DNA of 64,000 bases from Chytridium lagenaria (GCA_025449115.1 JAHLKC010000020.1:310001-374000); one strand, 5' to 3'. Positions 21,787-33,989 are shown, counted from the first letter of the stretch. A program made the numbers and translations. Notes: generated from the letters alone by a model not told the origin.

Positions 21787-23056
21787 TTGCCGCTGCCGTG
21801 CACCCACAATACCGGCCACGTTCCAAAAAATTAATTCCGTCAAGCTGACCCATTCCCGCCCAGACGTCCATGACGGTTCCTGAAGATAGGGTAGATTTGA
21901 ATCTCTCGTAAAAAACCTCTAGCATGCCATCCTGCCCTAACTGTGCGGCCACGTCGATAGCATTTCCCCATTCAATATCCATGTCGTATTTGAGAAGCTG
22001 CTGAACTACGTCCAGTCTCTGAGTTCGGACTGCAAGCTCTAGAGTATCTTTCTCCAAGTGTTCTTCTTCGTATCTATCAAAGAGCTTGGGGATATTTGCG
22101 TAAAGTTCGGGAGTTTGCAACAAGGAATGTAACAAATCTTTAGAGCATCTAGCATTGGTATGATTGAAAAGGTACTCATAAACATCACTATGACCGTTTT
22201 TTTTTTGCCAAGTCCATGGCATCAGCCTGTGCAGGCTCTCTGGTTCTCTCGTTCAGCAAGCAAACCACGTCAAGATGTCCTTCTTTTGCCGCTGAAGTCA
22301 ATGCATTGAGGAGACAAGATCGTTCTGACCGTGGAAGAAGGTACTCGACAACATGACAATGTCCCTTTTTTGCTGCCTCTACTATTGCTCCTCGCGCTCT
22401 GAATTTATTAATAAAGAATGTTTCGACATATTCTTAACAGCATACCTTTCTGTTATACCTCCCAGTTTATTTGCATACAGAAGGCTAAAAAAGTATCTAA
22501 CCACAGGTAAATGACCTTCTCTCGCTGCTTTACAGATGGCCGAATTTAATTTTTGGGAGTGAAGGACGCTTTCGCAGACTAAGAATTTCACGAGCTCCAA
22601 GTTTCCTGAGCAAGCTGCTAATGTTACCATACTAGAACCACGCTTTGAAACTTGAGAGTTTGTGTAGATCATTTTCACGGCTCGATATCTTCCAGCTTCA
22701 ACAAGAGCATGCAAAAAACCAGACGACAAAGGGTTCGGATGGAAACGCAGCAACCAAGCGACTGACGATAATGAAAGCTCTTGGAAAGAACTCGTTTTGA
22801 TGAAATCATACGTTAGCTCAGAAGGCAAGAGTGTGGACAGCTGTCCGGCGGCCGGGAATCTCGAATAACCAACATCCTCAAGGGCGCAGAATTGGTCAGG
22901 GTTCTTTAACGGTAGACCTAGAGCGATACTCTCCAGTTTGATGCAAACCCATAAATCGTCGGTCATTGCAAGAATCCGTGTAAGAATCTCTTTCGGCACC
23001 TGCCCCTGTATGAGCCAGAAAGTGCGGCATCCTGGAGGTGGAGGACGGACCACCAC
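21731..23056 (-). CDS. F-box-like/ankyrin protein D
   Basis: The N-terminal block TFWLIQGQVPKEILTRILAM followed by DDLWVCIKLESIALGL (about 23020-22900) is an F-box-like helix set shared almost word for word with the next gene (25250-25160). Ankyrin-type repeats follow: AGRYRAVKMIY, SGNLELVKFLV, EGHLPVVRYFF, KKGHCHVVEYLL, EGHLDVVCLLN, NGHSDVYEYLF, QRLDVVQQLLKYDMDIEWG. The C-terminus is conserved with the paralogue (VMDVWAGMGQLDGINFLERG). Frame changes near 22390, 22220 and 21790 need single bases. The start at 23056 is a best guess (MVVRPPPPG). Probably an SCF-type adaptor or scaffold; the target is unknown. Confidence 0.75.
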
Positions 23057-23774
23057 CTGAATGCTCTTCCCTGTTCACACTTAAGGTGAGATTTCCAGCT
23101 ACAGATTTGCAAAATCATCATCAGAAACTAAAACTGTACCTCGAGAGAGTCTTTTAGACGTTCTTCGTACCCTTCTTTCAATAAACACCATCGTGAAGGA
23201 GTTGGAGTGCACAGGTTAGCAACGGCGGCGCTTTCTATCTACGAAAAGCTTTAATTTCTTTTATTCTTTCTTTTTTTTTCACGCTTACAGCAAAAGCGCA
23301 AAATGAATATTGTTTGTCGCCCGCGGGAGGCATGACGCAAGCTGCTCTTGTTCACGTTTTTTGCTATTTTTTTTTCTTTTGCAAAATATTAAAAAAGGGG
23401 AAAGAATAAAACGCGAACAAAACGCGAATTAAACGCGAATGAGCACCTTCCGTTTGACGAGAGAGTGTAAAAATGAAGCCCAACCGCACCATACTAAAGT
23501 TTATAAAGAATTTGACTAAAACCACCTCCAGTCTTACTCGCGTCAGCTTCAAAAAGTGAATCACTCACAGTATTTAAAAAACTAAAAGACGAATTGAATA
23601 ACATTTAGATTTATTTACAAAGACGACAAGCAAGAAAAGCAGCTTATGGAAAACCAAAATGCAGTACGGCGTATGGGGTTCAAGCAAAACGCGAAACTTG
23701 AACTCGCATATCTATGCAACATTAATAACCTTAGAAAAACTTTAATCGCGAAAGTCAAATGATATGTATTTACC
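23057..23774. other. spacer between tandem paralogues with phased ACGCGAA elements
   Basis: AT-rich, no gene. It holds the ACGCGAA cluster described separately and the 3' flank of the gene ending at 23775. Confidence 0.5.
23411..23439. promoter_or_regulatory. three ACGCGAA elements at 11-bp spacing
   Basis: ACGCGAA begins at 23411, 23422 and 23433, one helical turn apart, with a fourth at about 23689. TTCGCGT on the other strand resembles E2F/MBF-type cell-cycle sites. The cluster is about 360 bases upstream of the presumed start of the minus-strand ankyrin gene. Confidence 0.45.
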
Positions 23775-25374
23775 TTATTTCAAACTCTTACGTTTGACTT
23801 TCGGCATTGTTTTCAAGTAATTCCAGACTTGCGTATGCCCCAATTTCTTCGCCCGCTCCACAATATCAAATTCCGGCTTCGCCTTTTTCACATCCATGAA
23901 ATACTTGACCATATCGAGATGCCCATTTTCACCGCGTTGTTCAACGCCGCCGTTGTCCATCCACAATACATCCCTTTATCTAAAAACTTGACACCCTCAA
24001 GCTGACCCAATCCTGCCCACTTATCCATGACAGTTTCCTTAGATGGTTGAGCAGCGAATCTCTGGTAAAAAAAATCCAGCATGTCGTCCTGCCCTGTCTC
24101 AGCGGCTACGTCAATAGCATTACCCCACTCAATCTTCATGTCCATCCTAAGTATAGTCTGCAATATCTCTAACTTTCTAGTCTTCACGGCTAACTCGACA
24201 GTTTTCCAGAAATGAAGGAGCCTTCTAATCGATCAACAAGACTGGGAACCATCTTACGGAGAGCGGGTGCTTTCAGAAACGTATCCAAAAGCTTGGCAGA
24301 GCACCTGGCATTTGTGTGGTGAAGGAGATATTTGGATACGGCGAGATGGCCGTTTTCTACGGCCAGGTCCAAAGCTGTCGTGTGAGCCGGTTCTTTGGTG
24401 CTCAAGTTGAGCAAACGACAATATCGAGGTGACCTGCGCCAGCTGCCATATCTAATGCGTCAAGAAGAGAGTTCGGAAGTCGTGGAATAAGATACTGAAC
24501 TATGTTACGGTGTCCTTTTCTGGCAGCGCTGACGATCGCAACCCCCGCACTGTCAGCAAAAATCACGGTAAGAGTTAGATTTTTAAAATCCATATGCACT
24601 ATACTTTTCAATAACTCCTGAGCAGCAATCAGGGAGTTTGAATAAAAGGCAAACCATATCAAAGTCTCCTGCCTCTGCCGCAATACAAATCGAATTTATC
24701 ATAGCATCACTGGGAACAGAGGACATTCGCTTTTGATATATATATTCCATAACGTTCGTATTTCCTGAGCCAGCGGCCGCAGCAAGTATTTTTATAGTCT
24801 GAATTAAAGTCTAAACTATATGCTGCATTTTGAGGGTGTGCAGGTTTGAGTTTCGCATAAATCATCTTGATAGCTCGAAGTCGTCCCGCCAGAACAATTT
24901 TGTGCAGGTCTTCCATACACCAAGACTGTGGAGCGTAGCGTAAGAGCCAGGAAAGCACCATTAGTCCGAGGTCATTAGAGGACTTTCCCGTCAAATTATA
25001 CACCGTCAGCGATGACTTTGCGGTCGTAGGCGTTCAAGAAGCTCCCGAGATGCAGGAAGACGAGAAAGACTTATTCCTTCGAAAGCATTACATGGATCTA
25101 GGTTTGATGGGCAGAACCCATAGCAATAGACTCCAATTTGATGCAAACGCAGAGGTCACAGTCATTTTAAGAATCCTCGTAAGAATCTCCTTGGACACCT
25201 GCCCTTGAATAAACCAAAAAGTGCGGGCATCCTGGAGGTGGAGGAGCGAACCACCACCTCGCTGCACTTTGCTGGTAGTTGTGCATAATGTTTAGAATCC
25301 GTCAAAAAGTCGCGCATACCTTGCGAGCCTTGTTCAGTGGCCCTTGAATTTGCGACCACTCTATTTCGTGGCAT
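23775..25374 (-). CDS. F-box-like/ankyrin protein E (paralogue of D)
   Basis: A tandem duplicate of the preceding minus-strand gene. The N-terminal block is RTFWFIQGQVSKEILTRILK (25250-25160). The middle has DLGLMVLSWLLRYAPQSW (matching the other copy's SSVAWLLRFHPNP), AGRLRAIKMIY, GHRNIVQYLIPRL, GAGHLDIVV, ENGHLAVSKYLLHHTNARCS. The C-terminus is VMDKWAGLGQLEGVKFLDKG and a basic tail PKVKRKSLK. Breaks near 25150, 24990, 24700, 24420, 24190 and 23950 need single-base changes, with no missing domains. The start is uncertain; an ATG at 25374 lies in another frame from the conserved block. Function as for the paralogue: probable ubiquitin-ligase adaptor, target unknown. Confidence 0.7.
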
Positions 25375-25601
25375 TCGACTGTAGAGGCGTTATGCTATAA
25401 GCAGAGAAAGATGGTGGCGAAGTTTGATTTGTCGACGCTTGTGGGAAGCGCCGAACGTCACTTTGTTGCCCGCCGGGGGGCATGATGTTGCAGTCTGTTT
25501 GGGTGTGCACCTGAGACTACGCTCGGCGAGGCTAAAGTTACGAACGGTTCGAAGCCGTCAACGAACGGGAGTTGCAACGACCGTACCGAAAATTTGTAGA
25601 G

Positions 25602-26796
25602 TGATGTCTGATGATGATGGTGTGGAGTGTTCTTTGCCACATGAAAGTCTGTGGCTTACGAGTGCTGAGGGTGACGAGCCCACAGGTAGTGCTAGAAAGA
25701 GGTTAAAGGCTGCGGGGATGTCAACTCGAACAACAAGGGACGATGAAGGATGGGGAGGTGTTGAGGGACGACAGGGAGTCACACCTCGGAATAGTGTGGG
25801 TGGACGGGGAGAAAACCATAATAAAAACAGAGTAGAGGAAGTCGATACCGCATCAGAAAGTGACATTCAAGATGACCCTAGCCCTCAAACTAGACGAACA
25901 TCCAAAGTCAACCCTAAAAGTTCCTTGCAGCCTATAGTAATTGAAGACACCAATTCCTCAACTCAGTCGCCCACCCTCACTCCTTTAAACCCCATCCCCG
26001 CTCCTGCTGCACAAGGCGACAATGACGAAAACGCAATTCCCCATCTCCGCTACCACCTCGCACTTCTCATTCCGAACTCAACCAATACATGAAAAGACCC
26101 TGCGCCATACGTATCCCCTCCCAACCCTCATATCCCGCCCATGCACGGCCGCCACTCCACGGTCCCCAGAAACGAATATATAATGCACTGAAAGCCAGCA
26201 TCCGATGCTTGAACACCGCGAAACCCTTTTTGTAAGAGTTTCCCGACAAAAAAGTTCTAATTGTAAAGCCGGGAACAAAAAAGGGTCTGTGGCTTTTAAA
26301 AGCGTTGCGTGAATTCGTGGACGCATCTGCCAAAGCCCTCCTCATGAATGTGGAAGATGACACATTTGATTCAAAACTTCAACCCGCTTGGTATGAAATC
26401 CTACTCGGTCTCCAGACCAAGGTAAGCCCCTCCTTCTTTTTCGCATTTGACGTTTTAAGGCGGTTCTAGAGGGATACTTATGTACGTCGACTTGGCTTGA
26501 TGTTGTGGGGGTTTGGCGCGTTGCTGTGTCGGGATTTAGTGACTTGGTGAGTGAACATGAGGTTATGAGGGATGTGGAACGGTGTGAGTGGAGAGAGTGG
26601 TATGAGACTGCGATTGGGGAACGGATGAAGATGCTGGTAAGATCACCTACAGTTTGGTGTGAAACGTTTATGTTTTCAGGTGTCGAGAGGCGCGGAAGGC
26701 GTGTCGAGATTTAAGGATCTATTTCCGGTGGAGGATGACATTGAGGTGCAGATGATAGAGTTTTTTGAGATGGTATATGAGCAGGCTTGCCGATAA
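25602..26796 (+). CDS. hypothetical protein, disordered N-terminus
   Basis: Not recognised. ATG 25602 (MSDDDGVECSLPHESLWLT) opens an acidic, Ser/Thr/Pro-rich, probably disordered segment to about 26080. The frame then shifts near 26075. A more ordered part follows, with KRIYNALKASIRCLNTAKP, WLLKALREFVDASAKALL and WYEILLGLQTK. Introns appear at about 26231-26271, 26421-26460 and 26638-26680, and the protein ends FFEMVYEQACR at 26796. It is divergent from the ankyrin gene ending its 5' side at 25374, sharing about 230 bases of promoter. ATG 25411 opens a different, short frame. Confidence 0.5.
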
Positions 26797-27616
26797 AGTC
26801 AGTTTGTTGTGGTTTGGGGAACTTCTTAGATTACTTTTTTGGGAGATTCTTTACATGTTTATATATCGAACAGGAGTGTTTTTTATTTCATGTAAGGTTT
26901 TGGTTAAACCATTATTATATATAATTATTTCTTTACCTTCTTTTTGCAAAAACCGACAAGTGAGGTCAGAGACATCAATCACCAAAAACAAAGCAAAAAA
27001 CTACCTTTAAAGAAGTATCAAGTAAGCATACATTTAAGAACATTCGAAAAATGAAAGCAAAACAAACAAAAACAGAAACAGACGACAAAGTATATAGAAA
27101 CAAACCCGATAAAAGAACGCGTCAAACACACATACTGAGCAAAACTTAATCCTCTTCATCATTATCATCCTCAACATCTTCATGTCCCTCTTCCCCTCCA
27201 ACACAGACGTGCAAAATCCCGCTAAAAATCTCAATGGGTTCTCATCATCCGCAACTGCAATTAACGCTGAAAGGCGGTAATCTCGGTGGTGTCGGATGTG
27301 GCGTTACAGGTTCATCCCCAAAACTCGATTCAACCGTCTGCGTCGCCACTGTCAAAAACGCCTTTGCCGGCGCCATCGGGGTTGGGAAACGTGTACGGGG
27401 GGACATGAAGGTGGGTGGTCTGAGTCTGAGTCCGAAGAAGAGGAGGGAGAGGTGTCGGAGGAGGTCGAAGACGCGTACCGGACACGTTTTCTGACGCGAC
27501 GGATGGGGCGCGTTGGTTTAGGGTTAGGGGTCTGCGTGGGGTCAATGGTGAAGTGTGGATATAGGTGAGGGAGCGGGTATACCCGCGTAGGGGAAGAAAG
27601 ATGAACAGAAGGTTTA
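26797..27616. other. 3' region of T-box gene, possible extra coding tail
   Basis: 26797-27140 shows nothing. On the minus strand, 27545-27145 has Pro/Thr-rich open frames ending in an acidic tail (GGEEGHEDVEDDNDEED, stop at about 27148). This could be a spliced C-terminal part of the T-box protein or a separate small gene. The frame switches make the choice impossible by eye. Confidence 0.3.
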
Positions 27617-28745
27617 CTAAGAGCCAGTTCTCGTGATGTTGGTTTTTACGTGATCATCCTGTTCAAAAAACGGACAGAGTATAAGTTTTTGAATGGATAA
27701 ATAAAAATCTCACCTTGAATCCTTTTGCGTGTGGGTTATGATTCTGAAAAAAGATTCAGTTTTATTCATACTTAATATAAATCGCGCCTTACCTTTTTCA
27801 AACAATTCACTTTATGGTTCTGATAATGCGTCACAGCGATAAAGGACGTCTCCTCAAACTCAAAGCATGTGACTATATCCTCTCCATTTTCAACATGCTC
27901 GACGAGGTGAATTCGAGGTTGATACAAGAAGAAAGAAGTAACGCGAAAATGACCAGGTTCAAGATCTTAACTGTTACAGCGGGAAGAGATGAGGTAGGGT
28001 ACCTGAGAAATCGGTCTCATCGATGTCGTCGGGAATGTGGTTGGATAGCTTTACCATCCGAAAATCTATCGTGGGTTTCTGCATCCATTCGGCGCCTACG
28101 ACTATATTATCAGCAATCTAAAACAATTCATGGAAAGTCGAGCAAGAAACTCTTACCCGTCATAGGCCCACCCGCCGCCCAATACACATCCCCACAAGGT
28201 CCTCGGATCCCCACTCCCCCTCGCTCTTTAGCACCTTCCATTCATCATTCTTGAATCGATACCTGTCCCGCGACGTCCGCACAATATCAAGGCCAATCGA
28301 GTATGTAGATGATTTGGTCAAATTCTGCGCGACGAGCTTAATAAAGGGAAAGAGGCAACGACCGCCCTTTGTGATGATCATCTGAAAGAACAAGGCGTTA
28401 AAGAGTGATGCGAATGGGAAGAGAGGGATTACCTCGTTTTGAAGACGATGGAATGTTGACCATAATGCATGATCTGCAAGCATCACTCTCACATCTCTTG
28501 TATCCGCTTTCTTAACCATCCCGCGCCCTTCTTCACCTTGATCTTTGTTCACTAAATGGCGTCGAGGTTGACTCGCGTTGACGAGCAGAATTGCGGGTTT
28601 GCCGAGCTTATGAACTTGCATTAATAGGTGCGTGGAGTGGGACGCATAGCGCGCGCAGTTTACAGGGTCAACAAAGAGCCACAAAACGTTCGTTCGTATC
28701 CAAAAAAACACCAACAGAAAGGTCCTTACCTGACATATCCTCCAT
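27617..28745 (-). CDS. T-box transcription factor
   Basis: Nuclear DNA-binding factor. Exon 1 is only ATG 28745 to 28730, and exon 2 starts after the acceptor near 28620. The T-box reads VMLADHALWSTFHRLQNE, then after an intron MIITKGGRCLFPFIKLVAQN, TYSIGLDIVRTSRDRYRF, NDEWKVL, an intron, GAEWMQKPTIDFRMVKLSNH, an intron, GHFRVTSFFLYQPRIHLVEH, FEETSFIAVTHYQNHKVNC, and NHNPHAKGFK. These match, in order, the LWxxFhxLxTEMIITKxGRRMFP, YQPRxH and FIAVTxYQN...AKGFR signatures of the family. The segment after EWKVL (about 28210-28150) is poorly conserved and may hide a frame error. The last exon reaches a stop at 27617. Family knowledge: T-box genes occur in animals and their unicellular relatives and have been reported in a few early-diverging fungi. 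Confidence 0.9.
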
Positions 28746-29281
28746 GTGGTTTGATGCCTGGTTAAAATTAGTCGGGAGAGGCGAGCAGCGAGCACTCTTT
28801 TACTGCGCGCAAGGTTGTGAGTGAGAGGGAGATGCGGGAGAGATGTGGAGGGTTGTTAAAGAGAAAGAGGAAAAAAAATTACAGGCCCTTTAAACGTCCC
28901 CCTTAGAAATTCGGATGGACCTGCGGTACGTGTCTCCCTCGACGCGTTTTTTTGAGTGGTTGTGGATGGTTCGTGACATTTTGACGCGTTGTGAGGGGGG
29001 GCTGAAGGAGTTGATGAAACAAAGTGCTTTTTAGTGTGATTGCGTTTTTTGATTGCGCCTTTTGCTTATAAGCGCGTGGCTTCGACGCGTGAAATTAATT
29101 TAGGCAGTGGATTAGAAGGATGGGTGTGCCTGCATCGGTTGCTCGTATCTATTGTCCACATTTATTTGTCTTTGCTGAATTCTATAAATCACGTCGTATT
29201 CTCCTTCAACGCGAAGCCAGCGCGTCAAAGATGAAAACGCGTCATCATTCACTTTTTGGAAACAAGATGAGAGACGCGATA
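28746..29281. other. promoter region of T-box gene
   Basis: No gene seen. It contains the ACGCGT cluster annotated separately and is convergent-side flanked by the end of the methyltransferase gene at 29282. Confidence 0.5.
28942..29242. promoter_or_regulatory. cluster of four ACGCGT (MCB-like) hexamers
   Basis: Palindromic ACGCGT occurs at 28942, 28984, 29085 and 29237, plus near-matches GCGCGT at about 29071 and 29220. Random expectation is about 0.07 in 300 bases. MCB boxes bind the fungal MBF (Mbp1-Swi6) G1/S regulator. The cluster is 200-500 bases upstream of the T-box start. Regulation is an inference from motif density. Confidence 0.55.
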
Positions 29282-31261
29282 TTACACCATCCCCAACTTT
29301 TCCGCAACAATCACCATATTCCTCGGCGAATCCACCAGCCCAAACAACGGAAACACCTGCACCGAAAGCGGTATACCCTTCCCGCCAATTTTCTCCACCA
29401 TCTTCCCATCAACCACATCGTCACCTCCCGCAGCTTCCACGAAAAACAAAAGGCGGTCTAAATAATCAGACTTTCAATAGCAGACCCCATCATCGCCTCA
29501 AAGTCCATACAACCGCAAGTTCCTTTTCGCGGTCATTAACGAATTTTCATATTCTTTTAAAAGCGGCGGAGTAGCCCTATCGCTTCAACGTTCACGCCTA
29601 ATCGTGTTAATGCTACATGGACGTACCCCGAAAACCCATTTGCAAAAGCATTCGGCTTCAACCTCCCAATGACCAATCCTCCATCCACATCCCCATCTTC
29701 AATTCCCTTTTTCGCGTTACTACATTCCTGCACAGATCCTAACACGCCTCTATCACATATCACATACTGTAATAACGCGCGATAATGATGTCTCCGATAC
29801 GCGTCTCTTGCGCCTTCCTGTGTTGTCCAACGACTTGTGGCTTGACACGCTAAGGTGCGAGCTGTGAAGCCCAGATGGAAGAGATCGGAATGGAAGTATT
29901 GGGACATGGGGTAGCCAGGGGTTTTACAGGCGGTAGTTTGGCGATCGTGTGTATCTTTAGTGGATTCCCAGGTTGGTGCGGTGGAGGGGATGGCTTCAGT
30001 GAGTTTGTTATAGCAGCAGCTGACACATGCAAGTATTTGAGCGTCGCTAGTGAGGAAGTGGTGTATAGTGGCTGAGGCTTCACAAATAAATCAGTCGCTC
30101 GTTTTTAACACAAAAGGAAGGGTAAAGATAGGGATAATCTTACTCAAATCGCCGCATGCGTGTAATCCACACAAAAGCCATCGTTGACACATTTCACTGT
30201 CATCGGCAGGAGTCGCCACCGCCTCCTCATTTTTCTCCATCCGCACACCAGCCTTGACTTCTTTCAATAAATCCTTGAACGATTCCCGTGCTTCCACTCT
30301 GCGGTTAATATGGAACAACATTCCTCTTTTTCTGATCCCTGGGTTTCCCATCAACTTCTCTAGAGGCCCCTTCTTTGTCTCAGGTGATGTTTCCTTCTTT
30401 GGTTTGCTGGTGTACGCCTTAGTCAATTTCTCTGTGGGCGTTTCGCACCGCATGTTTGGATTGTATCGTCGTCTACACCTATCACGAGGCGGTTGTATTG
30501 GAAGGTGAGAACAGAGTCGAGATATCCTTGTCCCGCGCCTAAATCCAGAATGCCTAGTTTCGGACTTGAGTTCGAGGATGTGGATGACGGGACGGTAGTA
30601 GAGGATGAGGCTGATGAGGTGGTGACAGAGGATGACGATTCGGCTTTTGAGGCGAGGTGGTCAATGAGGCAAGCCATGATTTCGACTTCGTGTTGCTTCT
30701 TAGGGACATGCCTTGAACTTGATGCTTATCAAGACGAAGAGCTGAGAGGGTGTAAGGATCATTAGAAAGCTTCACGAATATGTACCTTTTTGTTCTAATG
30801 CTGCTACGAGCGGGTCTTGTTGCGGGTCACGGGGAAGAGGCAAGTCCTTTGACGCTCTCACAAACTCTATCAAGCTTTCAGGCCAGTCCTCCTGTCATCA
30901 AGTATCAACATTCATCTAAAAGCTTCGTCACAACCTTTGGTTCACCCCCGGATCCTAGCTCCAGAAGTTCCATGAACGAAAGCTCCTTCAGGATCCGCCA
31001 TTCCTCAGGAAACACTGTTTCCCAGTAATTCCTTGTAAAAAAGTCGACGGCATGATGCTGCCAGAGATACCCATATCGGTGGATAAATCCAGCCAGCGCC
31101 GATGCGTAGGCTCGGCATGATGTGAAGCTTTCGGGAAGACGGATGCGGAACTCTGATGATGCTGATGGTGGGGTCATCTCATTTGGGGACTTAATTTTTT
31201 TCAGCTTTTTCATTATGCGACATGCAGACGGGCTCAATGGGAGACGTAAAACCACGGGCAT
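29282..31261 (-). CDS. METTL25-family (RRNAD1-like) putative SAM methyltransferase
   Basis: N-terminus from ATG 31261 with the family block FFTRNYWETVFPEEWRIL (about 31020-30980), then LPRDPQQDPLVAAL, an intron near 30780, and the signature MSPKKQHEVEIMACLIDHLA. In that signature one C is missing from the CCCC run at about 30708. The SAM-binding motif is KLGILDLGAGQGYLDSVL (about 30555-30500). Next comes LLCGLHACGDLS (30170-30140), then YFHSDLFHLGFTARTLACQA, and the C-terminus SAIESLIILDRLLFFVEAAG ... PLFGLVDSPRNMVIVAEKLG to the stop at 29282. There are several one-base breaks, mostly in homopolymers (about 30708, 29560, 29460). Family members are predicted methyltransferases of unsettled substrate. 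It lies 190 bases downstream of the kinase gene on the same strand. Confidence 0.88.
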
Positions 31262-31451
31262 TCTATTAATGGCTTTAACGCTTTCTATAAAAGTCAAAGC
31301 GGGAAGAAAGTATCGTGATGATGGGGTATAAAAACTATAGAAAAATACAGGAGCCGACAAAAGCATTCCAAAGTCTAAATCAAAACATGGAGAGGAGCCC
31401 GAGCAATGGAGCCAGCCATACACAAAAAACCGCGTTCATGACTCTTTTCCG

Positions 31452-33989
31452 TCATAACTTTAGATTCTTGATGAGGTTTCTACACACTTCTTGGTAATTC
31501 CACGTTGATCCCTTTTTCCTTCTCAACTCCAACCCATACATATGCGTTCCCTTGACTTGACATATCTCAATCTGAAACTCCACGTTCTGCCCAACGCAAA
31601 GCACTTTATACCCGGTCCACGTTCCCTTGATACCAATTTGCGCAAACGCACATCCATCTCTTGTACGATAGCGTCTGGTGATTTACTGCTGGTCGTGTCT
31701 GCTGGGTACATGGATTTAGAGACGCGGGGTTTTGGGGCAGTGGATCCGGTTGAAGAGGCTGACGTGGCGCTGTCTTGGCGTTTGTGTGAGGATGTGGGAC
31801 GGAGTTTGTTGAACGCGGATGAGAGGGCTGAACCAAGGTTGATGCTGATGCGGCGTTTGGGTTTAGAGTCTGCAGGTGCGGGTGCGGAGGTATGAGCGTC
31901 TTGGTGGGGTTGATGGGATGAGGATATGGCGCTATGGGGGGTGATGGCGGATGGAGATGGACGTTGGAAAGAGCTTCTGTTGGATGGAGCGATGCTGGCT
32001 GGCCCAGAGATATTTGGTATGGGAGTGACGACATCTTCGTCTTGAGATGTAAGACTAGCCCTCCTTGAAGATTCAGTTGAGACCCCAGTTCTATGAGACC
32101 CATCAATCGTCAATGTTGAATTCTTCTTCCCCCCGTTAAAATTATGCTCCGTCATCGCCTTCGAAGCTTACTTTGTCCTGCGGATCCGGGAGTGAACTGC
32201 GTTTGCACCGCAGAAATGGAACGTCGCCTTTGAATAGCTGTTGAAGGAACCACCATCAAATCCTCGCTGTTACCAACGCCAGGAGCTACAACTTGAACAC
32301 TGCCGTTCACAGAGAATCTACTGTTGTGACTCTTCTGATCAGATCCAAGGTACATGCTCTTTGCTTCCTTTGGTGCAATATGATTATCTAAAGTCGATGT
32401 AGCTCTTCCTTTCAGTTGCGACGGCCTTGCATCATCCACATCTTCATCCGTCGACGGCATGGCAAGCGTCGAACGAGCTGGAACAAGGTTTTGACGTATT
32501 GCTCCTGATATCGATTTCCTCCTCTTGATGGTATGACGTTTTGCCGCGTCCAAATCTCCTGAGCTGTCCGTTCTTGGCGGCACCAGTCCAGGGCCAATCG
32601 CACCAGAATTGTGACGGTTCAAATATTGACTCCTTTGTCTTGCGAGCGTGACGCTTTCTTCTTGTTCTTTTAAAAGCCAGTACAGTGAGAATGCGGGGCC
32701 ACGCTCTGGGTTTGCGAGGATGGCGGCTTTCGCGGATGTGGAGTCATAACCGTAGAGTCTCATTGTATCTAGAATCTTGTCTTCAAAGGGTTCCTCTAGT
32801 TTGCAGCGCCATGGGATTAAAGACTCTGGGGGCCCGTCAAAGCCTCTGTTGACCCATCCGTGTGTACGGATGTAGTCCAGCGTTGCTCTTTGATTTGGGT
32901 CTACTGAGAGCATTTTCCGGATTAAAATTGATGCGTCTGCGACATTTTACCTAGTTAGATACAAATCTCGTGTAATGTATGAAAATATCTTAAAGACAAA
33001 TAACACAAAAAAGAAAACGTCAAAAGATGGGGAGTTATAACCCACCTTCAGGAACGTAGCTTGGAATATCAAAAGTGGATGTCGTGATTTTTCGATATAA
33101 ATCCTTTGTATTAACATCTCGAAACGGGAGTTGTCCCGTCAGCAGCGCGTACAGTATGACACCCATGCTCCACACATCCACCTCTGGCCCAACGTACTGC
33201 CTTCCCAAAATCATTTCTACCCTCAAAGTTAAAAACTGCTCGACGCGCACATAAGAAAAATCGAGATGCCTACCTGGTGATGCGTAAAAAGGCGACCCAC
33301 AGAACGTTTTTAGGGTATCTTCCGGATCGAAAAGGTTCACAAAGCCGAAATCAATAATCTTAATATTACGCTTATTGTCCATCAACAAGTTTTCCGGTTT
33401 CAGATCTTGATTATGAAATTAGCTTTTTTCTCGCAATTTGCATATAGGTTCTAACCTCGATGGATCACAGAGCTTTGATGACAGTAGTCCACAGCGCTAA
33501 CAATTTGGCGAAAAATCCTCCTAGCCGTTTTATCATTTAACCGATTCTGAGCAACGATATAGTCAAACAGCTCTCCACCCTCCACATACTCCATCGCCAA
33601 AATAATATCTTGTCCGTTTCCTTTGATGCGTGTGAGCCAAAAAAAGAAAAACAATAAAAGACACTCCCGCACTCACCGCTACATCATAAAGCTTTACGAT
33701 ATTTGGATGATTTAACAACCTCATAATCCGTACCTCCCGCTTGATCCTCGTGATATGTTCGGGCTTTTTGATGGTCGACTTATGGATCACTTTCAACGCA
33801 ACCTACGTAAAGTACAAATGAGTCAAGGTCGTCTCCCCTGCAAGCTCTTACTCTACGGTTTGTCTCATTGTCGATCGCGAGTTTAACTTTTCCATAGCTG
33901 CCTTCCCCTAACTGTCGTTCGATGATATAACGATCGAGAAAGAGGCCCTGCTCTTCCTCCTCCTGCGGAATCTCCTGCACGCTAGCCAT
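31452..33989 (-). CDS. Kin1/PAR-1 (MARK)-type serine/threonine kinase
   Basis: Polarity and cortex-associated kinase family. ATG 33989; the glycine loop LGEGSYGKVKLA is at about 33915. After an intron comes VALKVIHKS with the catalytic Lys, then MEYVEGGELFDYIV, IHRDLKPENLLMD (split by an intron near 33440), IIDFGFVNLF, TFCGSPFYASPE (split by an intron), VDVWSMGVILYALLTGQLPF, and the end of the kinase lobe RATLDYIRTHGWVN (about 32870). A UBA-like helix segment follows (LDTMRLYGYDSTSAKAAIL). The middle is long, Ser-rich and probably disordered. The C-terminus restores a KA1 membrane-binding domain: VEFQIEICQVKGTHMYGLEL ... QEVCRNLIKNLKL, stop 31452. This needs one frame change near 31600. About seven short introns. 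SNF1 is less likely because of the KA1 tail. Confidence 0.9.

Noticed and set aside
27814..28254. Plus-strand frame of 146 codons
   Set aside because: It is the reverse complement of clear T-box coding sequence.
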